Assembly: GCA_003216035.1 (NCBI GenBank)
Contig: QCJM01000001.1
Span: 124,001 to 188,000 of the forward strand
Length of the DNA: 64,000 nucleotides
Direction of reading: 5' to 3'
Source: Prochlorococcus sp. AG-409-B13
Lineage (GTDB): Bacteria > Cyanobacteriota > Cyanobacteriia > PCC-6307 > Cyanobiaceae
Shown here one piece after another: positions 55,213 to 64,000 of the stretch. Both the position numbers and the translations under genes were made by a program. The first letter of the stretch is position 1. The number at the start of each line of letters is the position of its first letter. A model generated the notes under the pieces. The model had not been told where the DNA came from. It searched no databases and saw only the letters and a list, made by a program, of their open reading frames with translations.

Positions 55213-58131
55213 CTATTCATCCATAAAGTCTTGGATAGTGCTACAAGTGCACACGAGATTGCGATCGCCAAAAGCATTATCTATTCGAGAAACTGCTGGC
55301 CAGAACTTGTCTTGGCGCTGATGAGGCAATGGAAACGCTGCCTTCTCTCGGGAATAGGGACGATCCCAAGCGTCATTAGTTACAGCGTCCAAGGTATGAG
55401 GGGAGCGCCTCAATGGGTTGTTCTCTAAATCCATCTTCCCCTGCTCAATGCTCTTTGCTTCGGCCCTTATTGCAATCATTGCGTCACAAAAGCGGTTTAA
55501 TTCTGCAAGACTCTCGCTCTCAGTAGGCTCAACCATCAAAGTCCCAGGAACAGGCCAACTAATAGTTGGAGCATGAAAGCCATAATCCATCAATCTTTTT
55601 GCGATATCTTCAACCTGAATGCCTGCACTCTGCTTCAAAGGCCGCACATCCAAAATGCACTCATGAGCCACAAGGCCATTCAAACCCCTAAACAAAACTC
55701 GGTAGTAGGGGTCTAGTCGATGGGCAAGGTAATTTGCAGAAAGCAAAGCAACAGAACTAGCCTTTCTTAAACCTTTAAGGCCCATCATTCGTAAATACAT
55801 CCAACTTATTGGCAAGATGCCTGCACTCCCCCAAGGAGCAGCAGAAATAGCACCAATCGCTTTATTGCCGCCACAATTAACAACAGGATGACCTGGTAAA
55901 TAAGGAATTAAATGAGAAGCAACTGCTATAGGGCCAGCCCCAGGGCCACCCCCACCATGTGGTATGCAAAATGTCTTATGGAGATTAAGGTGACATACAT
56001 CAGCCCCATAGTGCCCAGGGCGACAAAGACCAACCTGTGCATTGAGATTAGCGCCATCTAAATAGACTTGACCACCATGCCTATGAACCAACTCACACAT
56101 CTCTCTTATCTTTGGTTCAAATACTCCATGTGTTGAAGGGTAAGTAACCATCAAAGCCGCAAGTTCAGAAGAGTAATGCTCAGCTTTAACTTGCAAATCT
56201 TCTAAATCAACATTTCCCTCATTATCGCATGAGACAGAAACAACTCTCATGCCTGCCATAACAGAACTGGCCGGATTAGTGCCATGAGCACTGGCTGGGA
56301 TTAAACAGATATTTCTAAAATCTTCCCCACGAGACTTATGCCATTCCTTAATTACTAAAAGACCAGCAAGTTCTCCCTGAGATCCAGCATTTGGCTGCAA
56401 GGAAACCCCAGCAAAGCCAGTCAAATCACCCAGCCATAATTCCAGGTTTTTTATTAAGTATTGATAACCTTTTACTTGCTCTGCTGGAGCAAAAGGATGA
56501 ACTAAAGAAAACTCACGCCAACTAATTGGGAGGAGCTCAGCTGTTGCATTCAGCTTCATAGTGCAACTACCTAAAGGGATCATCCCATGCACAAGGGAAA
56601 AATCCTTATTAGTCAAACGATGGATATAACGAAGCAACTCTGTTTCACTCCGATAAAGATGAAAGACGGGTTGCTGTAACCATGATCTTTTCCTTAAAGG
56701 GATTTTCTCAATTTCTCCAGGAGAATCTAGATTGATAACCTCAAAAGGTTGAACTGTCTTACCCACCGCTTTTGCCAAGATCTGATAAAGATTACATATT
56801 TCTTTTTCTGTACTTAATTCATCCAAAGTAATACCAAAACCTTCTGCTTTTTCCGGGGAAACTCCTATAGGTAAAACACGCAAGTTAAACCCTGCCAATG
56901 TTGCTAATTGGTGAACTTTAGGAGCCTCCACACATTTCACTTCAACCGAATCAAAGCGTCCAATTAACTTCAATGGAAAACCAAGTTGCAACAAACCAGC
57001 TTCAAGTTTTTTTCGCAAGCGAACAACTCTACGAGCAATCTTTTCTAAACCCTCAGGACCATGATGAACGGCATAAAAAGAGGCCATTACAGCCAATAAA
57101 ACCTGCGCAGTACATATATTGCTGGTGGCCTTATCCCTCCGAATATGTTGTTCCCTTGTCTGCAAAGCCAACCTCAAAGCCTTTCGTCCTTCTGAATCCA
57201 ATGATTGACCGACTAGCCGTCCAGGGATCTGTCGTTTAAAAGCCTGACGGGTTGAAAAAAAAGCTGCATGTGGACCTCCAAAACCCATTGGAACTCCTAG
57301 GCGTTGGGCACTCCCTACCGCAATATCAACACCAAGATCTCCCACTGGTGTCATCAAAACCTGGGCCAAAGGGTCAATGGCCACTGTCACGAGCGCATCT
57401 ACTTCATGAGCAGCATCAATACAAGAGGAAGGATCCCAAAAATGCCCGCTACATCCAGGCAGTTGCAGAAATAGACCAAAAACACTTTCATCTAAATGAA
57501 AAGTATTTGGGTTGAACAATTCCACCTGTATTCCTAAAGGCTCTGCGCGAGTCAGCAGTATTGCGAAAGTCTGAGGCAAGACATCCTCATCAACTAAAAA
57601 CCGCCGGGCGTCAGGCCTCTTCTTGACAGAGAAACACAGGCTCATCGCTTCTGCGGCAGCAGTCCCCTCGTCCAACAAAGAAGCATTCGATATAGGCAAG
57701 CCTGTTAATTCGCTGATCAAAGTCTGAAAGTTAAACAGTGCCTCAAGCCTCCCTTGAGAAATTTCTGCTTGATAAGGCGTATATGCCGTATACCAACAAG
57801 GGTTTTCAAACACATGTCTCTGGAGCAATGCTGGAGTTGCTGTACCGTGATACCCAAGCCCAATTAATGAACGCTGAACTGAATTTTTGCTTGCGATTTC
57901 ACGCAATTCTTCAAGCGCAACAATTTCACTGCAACCTTCTGGCAGAGTTTCAGAAGGCTGGGTTTCATCAAGAATTTCCTTAGGGATAACTGCTGAGACA
58001 AAATTCTCCAAGTCTGGATAATTAATCGTTTGCAGCATCTGGTCTTGATCCTCGGTAGTAGGACCTATATGACGTTGATGAAACTCACTAGCCTCAATGC
58101 TTGAAGCCTCTATCAGCTGTTTGTCAAGCAA
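55213..58131 (-). CDS. gcvP: Glycine dehydrogenase (decarboxylating), P-protein
   Basis: A 972-residue homodimeric-type P-protein of the glycine cleavage system, needed for photorespiratory glycine and one-carbon units. FHQRHIGP begins the N-half, [13 protein letters not shown] and NPNAGSQGE-like [14 protein letters not shown] are conserved, and the PLP-binding Lys is in [16 protein letters not shown]. The length is typical (about 960). The start is TTG at 58129-58131, because an in-frame stop lies just upstream and no ATG is available. It is 83 nt downstream of gcvH. No glycine-riboswitch fold was recognised. Confidence 0.97.
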   Translation of the reverse strand: MLDKQLIEASSIEASEFHQRHIGPTTEDQDQMLQTINYPDLENFVSAVIPKEILDETQPSETLPEGCSEIVALEELREIASKNSVQRSLIGLGYHGTATPALLQRHVFENPCWYTAYTPYQAEISQGRLEALFNFQTLISELTGLPISNASLLDEGTAAAEAMSLCFSVKKRPDARRFLVDEDVLPQTFAILLTRAEPLGIQVELFNPNTFHLDESVFGLFLQLPGCSGHFWDPSSCIDAAHEVDALVTVAIDPLAQVLMTPVGDLGVDIAVGSAQRLGVPMGFGGPHAAFFSTRQAFKRQIPGRLVGQSLDSEGRKALRLALQTREQHIRRDKATSNICTAQVLLAVMASFYAVHHGPEGLEKIARRVVRLRKKLEAGLLQLGFPLKLIGRFDSVEVKCVEAPKVHQLATLAGFNLRVLPIGVSPEKAEGFGITLDELSTEKEICNLYQILAKAVGKTVQPFEVINLDSPGEIEKIPLRKRSWLQQPVFHLYRSETELLRYIHRLTNKDFSLVHGMIPLGSCTMKLNATAELLPISWREFSLVHPFAPAEQVKGYQYLIKNLELWLGDLTGFAGVSLQPNAGSQGELAGLLVIKEWHKSRGEDFRNICLIPASAHGTNPASSVMAGMRVVSVSCDNEGNVDLEDLQVKAEHYSSELAALMVTYPSTHGVFEPKIREMCELVHRHGGQVYLDGANLNAQVGLCRPGHYGADVCHLNLHKTFCIPHGGGGPGAGPIAVASHLIPYLPGHPVVNCGGNKAIGAISAAPWGSAGILPISWMYLRMMGLKGLRKASSVALLSANYLAHRLDPYYRVLFRGLNGLVAHECILDVRPLKQSAGIQVEDIAKRLMDYGFHAPTISWPVPGTLMVEPTESESLAELNRFCDAMIAIRAEAKSIEQGKMDLENNPLRRSPHTLDAVTNDAWDRPYSREKAAFPLPHQRQDKFWPAVSRIDNAFGDRNLVCTCSTIQDFMDE

Positions 58132-58214
58132 TTTGGATCGATTTCATGGGTGTGGGGAAGGCTAGAAAAACTTTGCCTAAATTGTCGACTAACAAAGTTT
58201 CAAAGTGAATTGAG

Positions 58215-58604
58215 TTAACTAGCGGTCACTTTGCTCGCATAAGAAGCTGCATCCATCAACTCCTGCAATTGGCCAAGGTCAGCAGGTCTCACAAGCAATA
58301 ACCAGCCTTCACCATGAGGATCATTTTGCAACTCTTCTGGACTTGATAAAACCGATTCATTGCGCTGAACTACTTCACCTGTAATTGGGGAATACATTTC
58401 TTCAACAGCCTTCACAGATTCAACCGAACCGAAACTCGTACCCCTATTCACGGAAACCCCCACTTCAGGCAAATCAACAAAAACTATGTCTCCCAACTGA
58501 TCAACAGCAAAGGCACTAATTCCCAACCTCACCAAATCTCCCTCCAAGAGGGCATATTCATGGGAGTCAGCGAATCGAAAGTTGTCTGGAAAATTAAAGG
58601 CCAT
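58215..58604 (-). CDS. gcvH: Glycine cleavage system H protein
   Basis: A 129-residue lipoyl carrier. FRFADSHEYALLEG opens the fold, and the lipoylated Lys lies in ESVKAVEEMYSP. The open frame extends to a TTG at 58628 that overlaps the upstream gene, but the ATG at 58604 (MAFNFPDN) fits the family start. It receives the aminomethyl group from GcvP and hands it to GcvT. The gcvT gene is not in the window. Confidence 0.95.
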   Translation of the reverse strand: MAFNFPDNFRFADSHEYALLEGDLVRLGISAFAVDQLGDIVFVDLPEVGVSVNRGTSFGSVESVKAVEEMYSPITGEVVQRNESVLSSPEELQNDPHGEGWLLLVRPADLGQLQELMDAASYASKVTAS

Positions 58605-58624
58605 CGAGATGGGCCAAGCAAAGG

Positions 58625-59926
58625 TCAAACAGTTTGGGGGAAATCTAGGAATCTCGCTTTTACAAGCTCCACTAAGGCTCTTTCAAGAGCAATTTTAATG
58701 TGGGTGCGATGCGTTCCTCCTTGAATATAAATATTGTAAGGAGGCTTCAAGGGAGCATCAGCAGAAAACTCACTAGTGCTTCCATCAATAAATGTACCTC
58801 CAGCCATAACCAATGGATTGGAGTAGCCAGGCATCGAAGAAGGAACAGGTTCTAGATAATGAGCCACAGGTGACGAATTTTGAAAAGCCTTACAAACCAC
58901 TTTCACTATGTCTGGATCACCTAATTGCACTGCCTGAATAATGTCCGAACGATAGTTGCCTAACGATGGCTTAACGGCAAAACCAAGTTCGGCAAACACA
59001 CCAGCAACTAGATCGGCACCAATCAATGCTTCAGCAATCATCTGCGGGGCCAAAAACAAGCCCTGCAAAACAAGTCGGTGAAGGTCAAACCCAGTACCTC
59101 CTGCAGCACCAATACCCGGCGCAGTAAGGCGGCAACAAGCCTTCTCTACTAAATCAGCACGACCAGCGACATAACCTCCTGTTGGAACTATTGTTCCCCC
59201 TAAATTTTTTATCAAAGAGCCCGCTATCAAATCTGCGCCTACCTCAACAGGCTCCTGATCCTCAACCAACTCGCCATAACAATTGTCAACAAAACAGACT
59301 GTCTGAGGCTGCCTTCTATGAATGGAGTCACAAATTTCTCCTATTTGTTCAATAGTTAATGAGGGCCTCCAGGCATAACCACAACTACGTTGAATAAAAG
59401 CCATTCGGATTGGAGTATCCAAAGCTCTTTCCAATTGCTCAAACTGCCAACCTCCTTCAGGGGAAAGAGGCAATTCTTCATAACAAATGCCAAAGTCAGC
59501 AAGAGAACCTTGCCCAGACCCACGCAAACCAATTACTTCCTGAAGAGTGTCGTAAGGCTTACCAGTAACCGAAAGCAATTTATCCCCAGGCCTTAATACT
59601 CCGAATAAAGCAGCAGTTATTGCGTGCGTTCCACTAACGAATTGCATACGAACAGCTGCTTTCTCCGCTCCTAATACCCTTGCAAAAACTCGATCTATTA
59701 CCTTCCTACCCTCATCTCCATGGCCATAACCAGTCACAGAAGCAAAATGCTGAGTACCTAAATGCTCTTGAGCAAAAGCCTTTAAAACTTTTTCGAGACG
59801 ATGCCTCACCGTTTCCGTACGTTGTTCCGCAATCCACTGCAGTCGCTCGGAAACTAAGGAAATTTGCTCCTTAGCCCATAATTGAACTAGTTGTTCATCA
59901 ACTACATCTGGATTGAATTTCTGCAC
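58625..59926 (-). CDS. PLP-dependent methionine gamma-lyase family (aluminum-resistance-type) protein
   Basis: A 433-residue PLP fold-type I enzyme. Conserved parts are FASVTGYGHGDEGRKVIDRVFA near the N-terminus, QFVSGTHAI, FVDNCYGELVE, and the Lys in AGSLIKNLGGTIVPTGGYVAG that probably binds PLP. This is the 'Met gamma-lyase' family once annotated aluminum-resistance protein. The physiological substrate is not settled. The start is GTG at 59926. The gcvH frame begins right at its end, so glycine-cleavage genes and this enzyme form one transcript. Confidence 0.8.
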   Translation of the reverse strand: MQKFNPDVVDEQLVQLWAKEQISLVSERLQWIAEQRTETVRHRLEKVLKAFAQEHLGTQHFASVTGYGHGDEGRKVIDRVFARVLGAEKAAVRMQFVSGTHAITAALFGVLRPGDKLLSVTGKPYDTLQEVIGLRGSGQGSLADFGICYEELPLSPEGGWQFEQLERALDTPIRMAFIQRSCGYAWRPSLTIEQIGEICDSIHRRQPQTVCFVDNCYGELVEDQEPVEVGADLIAGSLIKNLGGTIVPTGGYVAGRADLVEKACCRLTAPGIGAAGGTGFDLHRLVLQGLFLAPQMIAEALIGADLVAGVFAELGFAVKPSLGNYRSDIIQAVQLGDPDIVKVVCKAFQNSSPVAHYLEPVPSSMPGYSNPLVMAGGTFIDGSTSEFSADAPLKPPYNIYIQGGTHRTHIKIALERALVELVKARFLDFPQTV

Positions 59927-59963
59927 AAAAAAGCAAGGACGAGGTTTACAGTTCCTTTAGATT

Positions 59964-59973
59964 TAAACGTTTA
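59964..59973. promoter_or_regulatory. 10-bp palindrome in a divergent promoter region
   Basis: TAAACGTTTA is a perfect palindrome in the short gap between the divergent PLP-enzyme and desaturase genes. It may be an operator. No other element can be placed. Confidence 0.25.
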
Positions 59974-60012
59974 CTGGATCTATTTCTCATTCCGCTCTAA
60001 TTGAAAGCCTTA

Positions 60013-60966
60013 ATGAGCGGTTTTCGCCATCTCTTGGAGTACATCTTGGTTTCCAATATTCCTTCAACTGCATCTTCCTCCCGTGAGCTTCGCTTAAGAG
60101 CAGGCATTGTGGCTCCCCGTGAACCACTCCCTCCGACTCAGCGTCGCTTTAGAGCCGGAACAACTTTTTTCATGTTGATAATGCATGTTGGAGCCTGCTT
60201 TGCGTTACTGCCTCGTTTTTGGAGTTGGCAAGGGATAGCAGCTTTTGGAGTGCTCTATTGGATCACTGTCTTAGGGGTAACACTTGGATTACATCGACTG
60301 GTAGCCCATCGGAGCTTTGTAGCTCCAAATTGGGTTGAAAAAATTTTAGTTATCATGGGCTCTCTTGCCTGCCAGAGTGGGCCCATAGAATGGGTTGCTC
60401 TTCATAGACACCATCATAAATTTTCCGACCAACCAAACGACCATCACGATGCAGGTCGAGGGTTTTGGTGGAGCCATAGTGAATGGATGCTGCATGAGAT
60501 TCCAGCCCTAAGACATAGCTATAAGCTCGCAACAGACCTTGTTGCGGATCCATTCTTTCGATGGCTAGACCATTGGTTCTTACTGCTACAAATACCCTTA
60601 GGCCTATCGCTCTACTGGTTTGGGGAAGTCAATCAAATTCATGGCGGAGGAACGGGGCTAGTGCTTTGGGCCATTCCACTACGTCTTGTAATCGTCTACC
60701 ACGTAACCTGGCTTGTTAATTCTGCAACCCATACTTTTGGATACAGAAACTTTGATTGTCCTGACCTTTCAAGAAATTGTTGGTGGGTAGCCTTTCTTTC
60801 TTTCGGTGAAGGCTGGCATAACAACCACCATGCTTATCCACAAAGCGCTCGGCATGGACTTAGATGGTTTGAATTTGACCTAACCTGGCAGCATATAAAA
60901 CTTCTCAAGCGTCTTGGGCTTGCCAAACAAATTCGACAAGCTCGATACGTTGGGAGGACTGCCTAA
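60013..60966 (+). CDS. Acyl-lipid/acyl-CoA-type fatty acid desaturase, copy 1
   Basis: A membrane desaturase of about 317 residues. The three histidine boxes that hold the di-iron centre are HRLVAHRSF, HRHHHKFSD and HNNHHAYP, with hydrophobic helices between them. It is of the delta-9 (DesC-like) family that puts the first double bond into membrane lipid acyl chains. TTG at 60001 is an in-frame alternative, and ATG at 60013 (MSGFRHLLEY) is preferred. Its stop overlaps the convergent hypothetical gene by 4 nt. Confidence 0.88.
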   Translation: MSGFRHLLEYILVSNIPSTASSSRELRLRAGIVAPREPLPPTQRRFRAGTTFFMLIMHVGACFALLPRFWSWQGIAAFGVLYWITVLGVTLGLHRLVAHRSFVAPNWVEKILVIMGSLACQSGPIEWVALHRHHHKFSDQPNDHHDAGRGFWWSHSEWMLHEIPALRHSYKLATDLVADPFFRWLDHWFLLLQIPLGLSLYWFGEVNQIHGGGTGLVLWAIPLRLVIVYHVTWLVNSATHTFGYRNFDCPDLSRNCWWVAFLSFGEGWHNNHHAYPQSARHGLRWFEFDLTWQHIKLLKRLGLAKQIRQARYVGRTA

Positions 60967-61697
60967 GACTTCAAACTTGAAGCACAACTTCGAAGATCCT
61001 CCAGAAAACGATCAGGTCCATTGATAGCACTACCTCCAAGTACTTTATAAGTTGAATACAAATCGATCAATTCGCCATCCAATTCCTCAGCGCTGTAATC
61101 CCTGAGGCCTGCCATCACCGCTGCAAATCGTTCTCTGCGCAAAGCTTTCGTCGCTGGATAGGCCTCCATCACCTGTTCACGACATTGACGCCAAGGCAAG
61201 CCTTGGCAAAAACGATCTGCTAAAGCTGCACTAAGTGATATCGCTTCACCATCCTCTATAAACCAATCAAAAGATGCAGGCAAAGGCATCAAGCCAACAA
61301 AAATCTCAAACAATTCGCCTGCGCCTAATGGCTCCCCATCGTTTCCTTGTATTGGTAAAGCAGATTCGAGTAGAACCCTAAGCAATTCAGGATGACTCTC
61401 CTTTAGAACAGATCTAATAGGCTCTATACCGTAATGCAATAAAGCATTTGCCTGGGCAAGCGCTAAAAACACTTCCGGGCCAGGTGAAGCAAGCTTGGCA
61501 TTACGAAGATTAGAAATTTGAGAGCTATGTAGCCGCCCTAGATCTAGACAATCCGACAAAGCAGGAAGAACTTTGTGCGACCAACCATTCTGCTCATGCC
61601 AAACATGAATCAAATGAGCCATAGCTCTACGCCCATCAACCAGCCTGTCGCGATAGCCACTATTCGGAAAATCATGTAGCAGATCATTACCTTTCAC
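60963..61697 (-). CDS. Hypothetical protein with a possible helix-turn-helix
   Basis: A 244-residue, mostly helical, soluble protein. Residues 48-85 (CLDLGRLHSSQISNLRNAKL then ALAQANALL) resemble an XRE-type helix-turn-helix, though I cannot score it. No transmembrane segment or catalytic motif is seen. It lies minus-strand between two desaturase genes, is convergent with the first, and is divergent from the second across 63 nt. A regulator of lipid desaturation is possible (inference). The start is GTG at 61697. Confidence 0.55.
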   Translation of the reverse strand: MKGNDLLHDFPNSGYRDRLVDGRRAMAHLIHVWHEQNGWSHKVLPALSDCLDLGRLHSSQISNLRNAKLASPGPEVFLALAQANALLHYGIEPIRSVLKESHPELLRVLLESALPIQGNDGEPLGAGELFEIFVGLMPLPASFDWFIEDGEAISLSAALADRFCQGLPWRQCREQVMEAYPATKALRRERFAAVMAGLRDYSAEELDGELIDLYSTYKVLGGSAINGPDRFLEDLRSCASSLKS

Positions 61698-61760
61698 TGA
61701 TATTAATCCTGATCGGCTAAGCTAGGAGAACATTTAGAAGATCACTAAAGGTTTCCCATA

Positions 61761-62681
61761 GTGATAAATCATACTGCTCATCAACAAAAACCAATACCCT
61801 CGAAAGAAGCTATCAAGGTCTCATCAAGACTTCAAAGACCTCTCAAGACTGATTGCATCTACCCCAACAAGGAACAACGCCGATGGGGAACGATCGGATT
61901 CATGATCACTATTCACAGCTTAACGATATATGCTCTTCAGCCAAAATTCTGGAATTGGCAGGTTCTTTCAGCCTTATTAATCCTTTACTGGATAACTGCT
62001 TGTCTTGGAGTCACGCTTGGTTATCACCGACTTCTATCTCATCGCTCATTTCGGGCACCTAAATGGCTAGAACGTTTCTTTGCAACATGTGGAGCTTTAA
62101 GTTGCCAACACGGCCCAATTGACTGGGTAGGACTACATAGACATCATCACTCGTTTTCGGATACTGACGCAGATCACCACAACAGTAAGAAAGGGTTTTG
62201 GTGGAGTCATATGGGTTGGATGTTCGAGCCTATTCCTGCAATGCAAGCGGTCCCACGCCTCAGTGGAGATTTAAATAAAGACAGTTATTACCGTTGGCTA
62301 AATAAAAACTTCCTACTCCTTCAAATACCCCTAGGCGCAACCCTTTTTTGGATTGGGAACTTGATGGGAATTAGTGGTTGGGCAATGATTTTATGGGGAA
62401 TACCTGTTCGCTTGGTATTGGTTTATCACGTGACTTGGCTTGTCAATTCAGCAACCCACTGCTGGGGATCAGTCGCTTTTGATAGTGGCGACGATTCAAA
62501 AAATAATCCTTGGGTCGCAGCACTAACTTTTGGAGAGGGATGGCATAACAACCACCATGCTTTCCCTAACTCGGCCAAACAAGGCCTTCAATCTGGCCAA
62601 ATTGATCTAACCTGGGAACATATTCGTTTGTTGAAGGCACTAGGTTTGGCAACCAAAATTAGGTTGCCCATAACGTCGTAA
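61761..62681 (+). CDS. Acyl-lipid/acyl-CoA-type fatty acid desaturase, copy 2
   Basis: A 306-residue paralogue of the desaturase 1.7 kb upstream, with the same boxes HRLLSHRSF, HRHHHSFSD and HNNHHAFP and a similar helix pattern. It lacks the longer N-terminal lead of copy 1. The start is GTG at 61761. Two copies suggest division of labour by chain position or acyl substrate, or temperature response. It is followed by rplI after 44 nt. Confidence 0.88.
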   Translation: MINHTAHQQKPIPSKEAIKVSSRLQRPLKTDCIYPNKEQRRWGTIGFMITIHSLTIYALQPKFWNWQVLSALLILYWITACLGVTLGYHRLLSHRSFRAPKWLERFFATCGALSCQHGPIDWVGLHRHHHSFSDTDADHHNSKKGFWWSHMGWMFEPIPAMQAVPRLSGDLNKDSYYRWLNKNFLLLQIPLGATLFWIGNLMGISGWAMILWGIPVRLVLVYHVTWLVNSATHCWGSVAFDSGDDSKNNPWVAALTFGEGWHNNHHAFPNSAKQGLQSGQIDLTWEHIRLLKALGLATKIRLPITS

Positions 62682-62725
62682 GGTTATGGATCAAAACTAA
62701 ATAGTCTTCTCTTCAATTAATTACC

Positions 62726-63184
62726 ATGGCAAAGCGCGTACAAGTGGTTCTGAACGAAGATGTTCTCAGTCTTGGCAAAGACGGAGATTTAGTAGAAGTG
62801 TCTCCCGGATATGCACGAAACTTCCTATTGCCTTATGGGAAAGCATTACCAGTGACTCCTGCTGTCATGAAGCAGGTAACACATCGACGCGCCAAGCAAG
62901 CTGAACATGAAGCAGCCTTAAAACAAGCAGCAGTGGACTTCCAAACTGCCCTCGTCACGATTGGGAGGTTCACAGTGAAAAAACAAATTGGCGAGGACGA
63001 GGTTTTATTCGGAACAGTAACCAATGGAGATGTTGCAGAAGCTATTGAAGAAGCAACAAAAAAAGAAATCGATCGACGTAACATAACTGTTCCAGAAATC
63101 CACCGTACTGGCAAATACAAAGTTCAAGTCAAGCTGCACAGCGAAGTAACTGCTGAAATCAATCTTGAAGTTATTAGCTATTAA
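62726..63184 (+). CDS. rplI: 50S ribosomal protein L9
   Basis: A 152-residue two-domain ribosomal protein. [36 protein letters not shown] forms the N-domain rRNA-binding sheet, a helical linker follows, and [30 protein letters not shown] ends the C-domain. The length is normal. It precedes dnaB by 61 nt, an order found in many bacteria and cyanobacteria. Confidence 0.96.
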   Translation: MAKRVQVVLNEDVLSLGKDGDLVEVSPGYARNFLLPYGKALPVTPAVMKQVTHRRAKQAEHEAALKQAAVDFQTALVTIGRFTVKKQIGEDEVLFGTVTNGDVAEAIEEATKKEIDRRNITVPEIHRTGKYKVQVKLHSEVTAEINLEVISY

Positions 63185-63245
63185 ATAAGTTGCAAGTTTT
63201 TAGGAATCGGCCAAACTTCAACCCCAATAAACACTTCTCCTTGCA

Positions 63246-64000
63246 ATGGTGAGTATCCCACTTCCAAACAATGGAGATGCTTCTCAAGGTGAAGCTCGCA
63301 ACTCAGAAAAAGTTTCCAATTCACGTGGCCCAAGCTTTGAAGCCAACCCAGACTCAATCCCTCCACAAAACCTGGAAGCAGAGGAAGCAGTTTTAGGCGG
63401 CATACTTTTAGATCCAGAAGCTATCAGCCGAGTAGCGGATTTTCTACAACCAGAAGCGTTTTATCTCAACGCACATAAAGAGATTTACCGCACAGCCATA
63501 ATGCTCCATAGCCAAGGAAAACCAACTGATTTAACAGCAATGAGCGCCTGGTTAGCTGACACAGGTTCCCTCGAGAAAGTTGGAGGTAGCAACCGATTGG
63601 TTGAACTAGTTGAAAGAGTTGCCTCTACCTCTTCCATTGAGCAAGTAGCGCGATTGGTGATGGACAAGTTCCTTCGCCGCCAACTCATCCGCTCCGGGAA
63701 TGAAGTCATCCGACTCGGCTTTGATCAAAGCTTGGCTATGGAACAAGTGCTAGATCAAGCAGAGCAAAAAATATTCGCCATTAGCCAAGAGAAGCCCTCC
63801 AAAGGCCTTACTCCTACTTCAGAAATTCTTACCAGCACATTTAACGAAATCGAGAGCCGCTCCCTAGGGACATCTGTTGCAGGTATTCCAGTTAATTTCT
63901 ACGACCTGGATGCAATGACCCAAGGTCTACAACGCAGTGACCTGATCATCGTCGCAGGTCGACCCGCCATGGGGAAAACCTCCATAGTGCTGAATTTGGC
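63246..64000 (+). CDS. dnaB: Replicative DNA helicase DnaB (5' part, runs off the window)
   Basis: The first 251 codons of DnaB. After a 36-residue lead, PPQNLEAEEAVLGGIL opens the N-terminal primase-interaction domain. Walker A GRPAMGKT begins at about residue 239, near the window edge. The translation runs straight through the Walker A site, so no intein is inserted there. The ATG at 63246 is followed by a GTG codon, either of which could start the protein. The gene continues past 64000. Confidence 0.95.
   Translation, partial: MVSIPLPNNGDASQGEARNSEKVSNSRGPSFEANPDSIPPQNLEAEEAVLGGILLDPEAISRVADFLQPEAFYLNAHKEIYRTAIMLHSQGKPTDLTAMSAWLADTGSLEKVGGSNRLVELVERVASTSSIEQVARLVMDKFLRRQLIRSGNEVIRLGFDQSLAMEQVLDQAEQKIFAISQEKPSKGLTPTSEILTSTFNEIESRSLGTSVAGIPVNFYDLDAMTQGLQRSDLIIVAGRPAMGKTSIVLNL

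Noticed and set aside
57252-57983. Plus-strand frames inside gcvP
   Set aside because: They are shadows of a strongly conserved gene on the other strand with no independent start signal or motif.
58132-58214. Glycine riboswitch upstream of gcvP
   Set aside because: The 83-nt gap is too short for a tandem glycine aptamer and shows no recognisable core.
63900-64000. Intein in dnaB
   Set aside because: The reading frame runs through the Walker A site into SIVLNL without interruption. Later insertion sites are outside the window.

Overview
The window looks like a chromosomal segment of a marine picocyanobacterium, most likely a low-light-adapted Prochlorococcus. The evidence is photosynthetic and plastid-type genes (psbZ, a ycf23 homologue, a ycf52-like acetyltransferase, sqdB-sqdX, two HRxxxH-type acyl desaturases), very short intergenic spaces, and a GC content that is low for marine Synechococcus (lines I counted by hand ran from about 22% at the left edge to about 53% in gcvP). 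The clade is my inference and I cannot fix the strain.

Layout. 71-13440, minus strand: one tightly packed surface-glycan operon of 14 genes. It holds a gmhB-like phosphatase, an LhgO-like FAD oxidase, a sugar-1-P nucleotidyltransferase, a gmhA-like SIS isomerase, a methyltransferase, an MDR dehydrogenase, a nucleotidyltransferase-PfkB fusion, two SDR enzymes, a split transketolase, a HAD phosphatase, an APH-like kinase and a surface-carbohydrate protein. 13629-23815: a GT4 glycosyltransferase, all four CMP-Kdo genes (kdsA, kdsB, kdsC, kdsD) with an HIT protein and a second glycosyltransferase, then the dTDP-rhamnose genes rfbA, rfbC, rfbD, rfbB. 23858-25303: a GNAT gene, tRNA-Gly(GCC), ribH and psbZ. 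25461-35901: information and metabolic genes (mutS, cobH, holA, lysC, uvrB, ycf23, tilS). 35942-40007: rnj, dapA, asd. 40137-46236: tig-clpP-clpX, an LRAT/NC-domain gene, dnaX. 46255-49142: a GT2 glycosyltransferase and a SpoIID-type lipoprotein. 49254-52378: rpmI, rplT, a TPR protein, an unknown gene, thiG and a 55-residue membrane protein. 52437-54807: sqdB-sqdX. 54812-59926: a small unknown, gcvP, gcvH and a Met-gamma-lyase-family enzyme. 60013-62681: two desaturases around an unknown gene. 62726-64000: rplI and the 5' part of dnaB.

How it fits together. The left third is a cell-envelope sugar factory. Sedoheptulose-7-P, which a transketolase can make, is the usual substrate of a GmhA-type isomerase. 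The fused kinase/nucleotidyltransferase, GmhB-like phosphatase and stand-alone nucleotidyltransferase would then activate the sugar, and the SDRs, dehydrogenase and methyltransferase would tailor it. Several of these enzymes carry substitutions at family-defining residues, so the final sugar may not be ordinary heptose. The remaining two thirds is mostly conserved core genome with a few unexplained small genes and regulatory-looking repeats.

The points I rate most interesting are the modified heptose-type pathway with its split transketolase, the complete Kdo pathway in a picocyanobacterium, an N-terminal clamp-binding-like motif in MutS, the NC-domain gene between clpX and dnaX, and an A7 run in dnaX where either alternate frame stops quickly.
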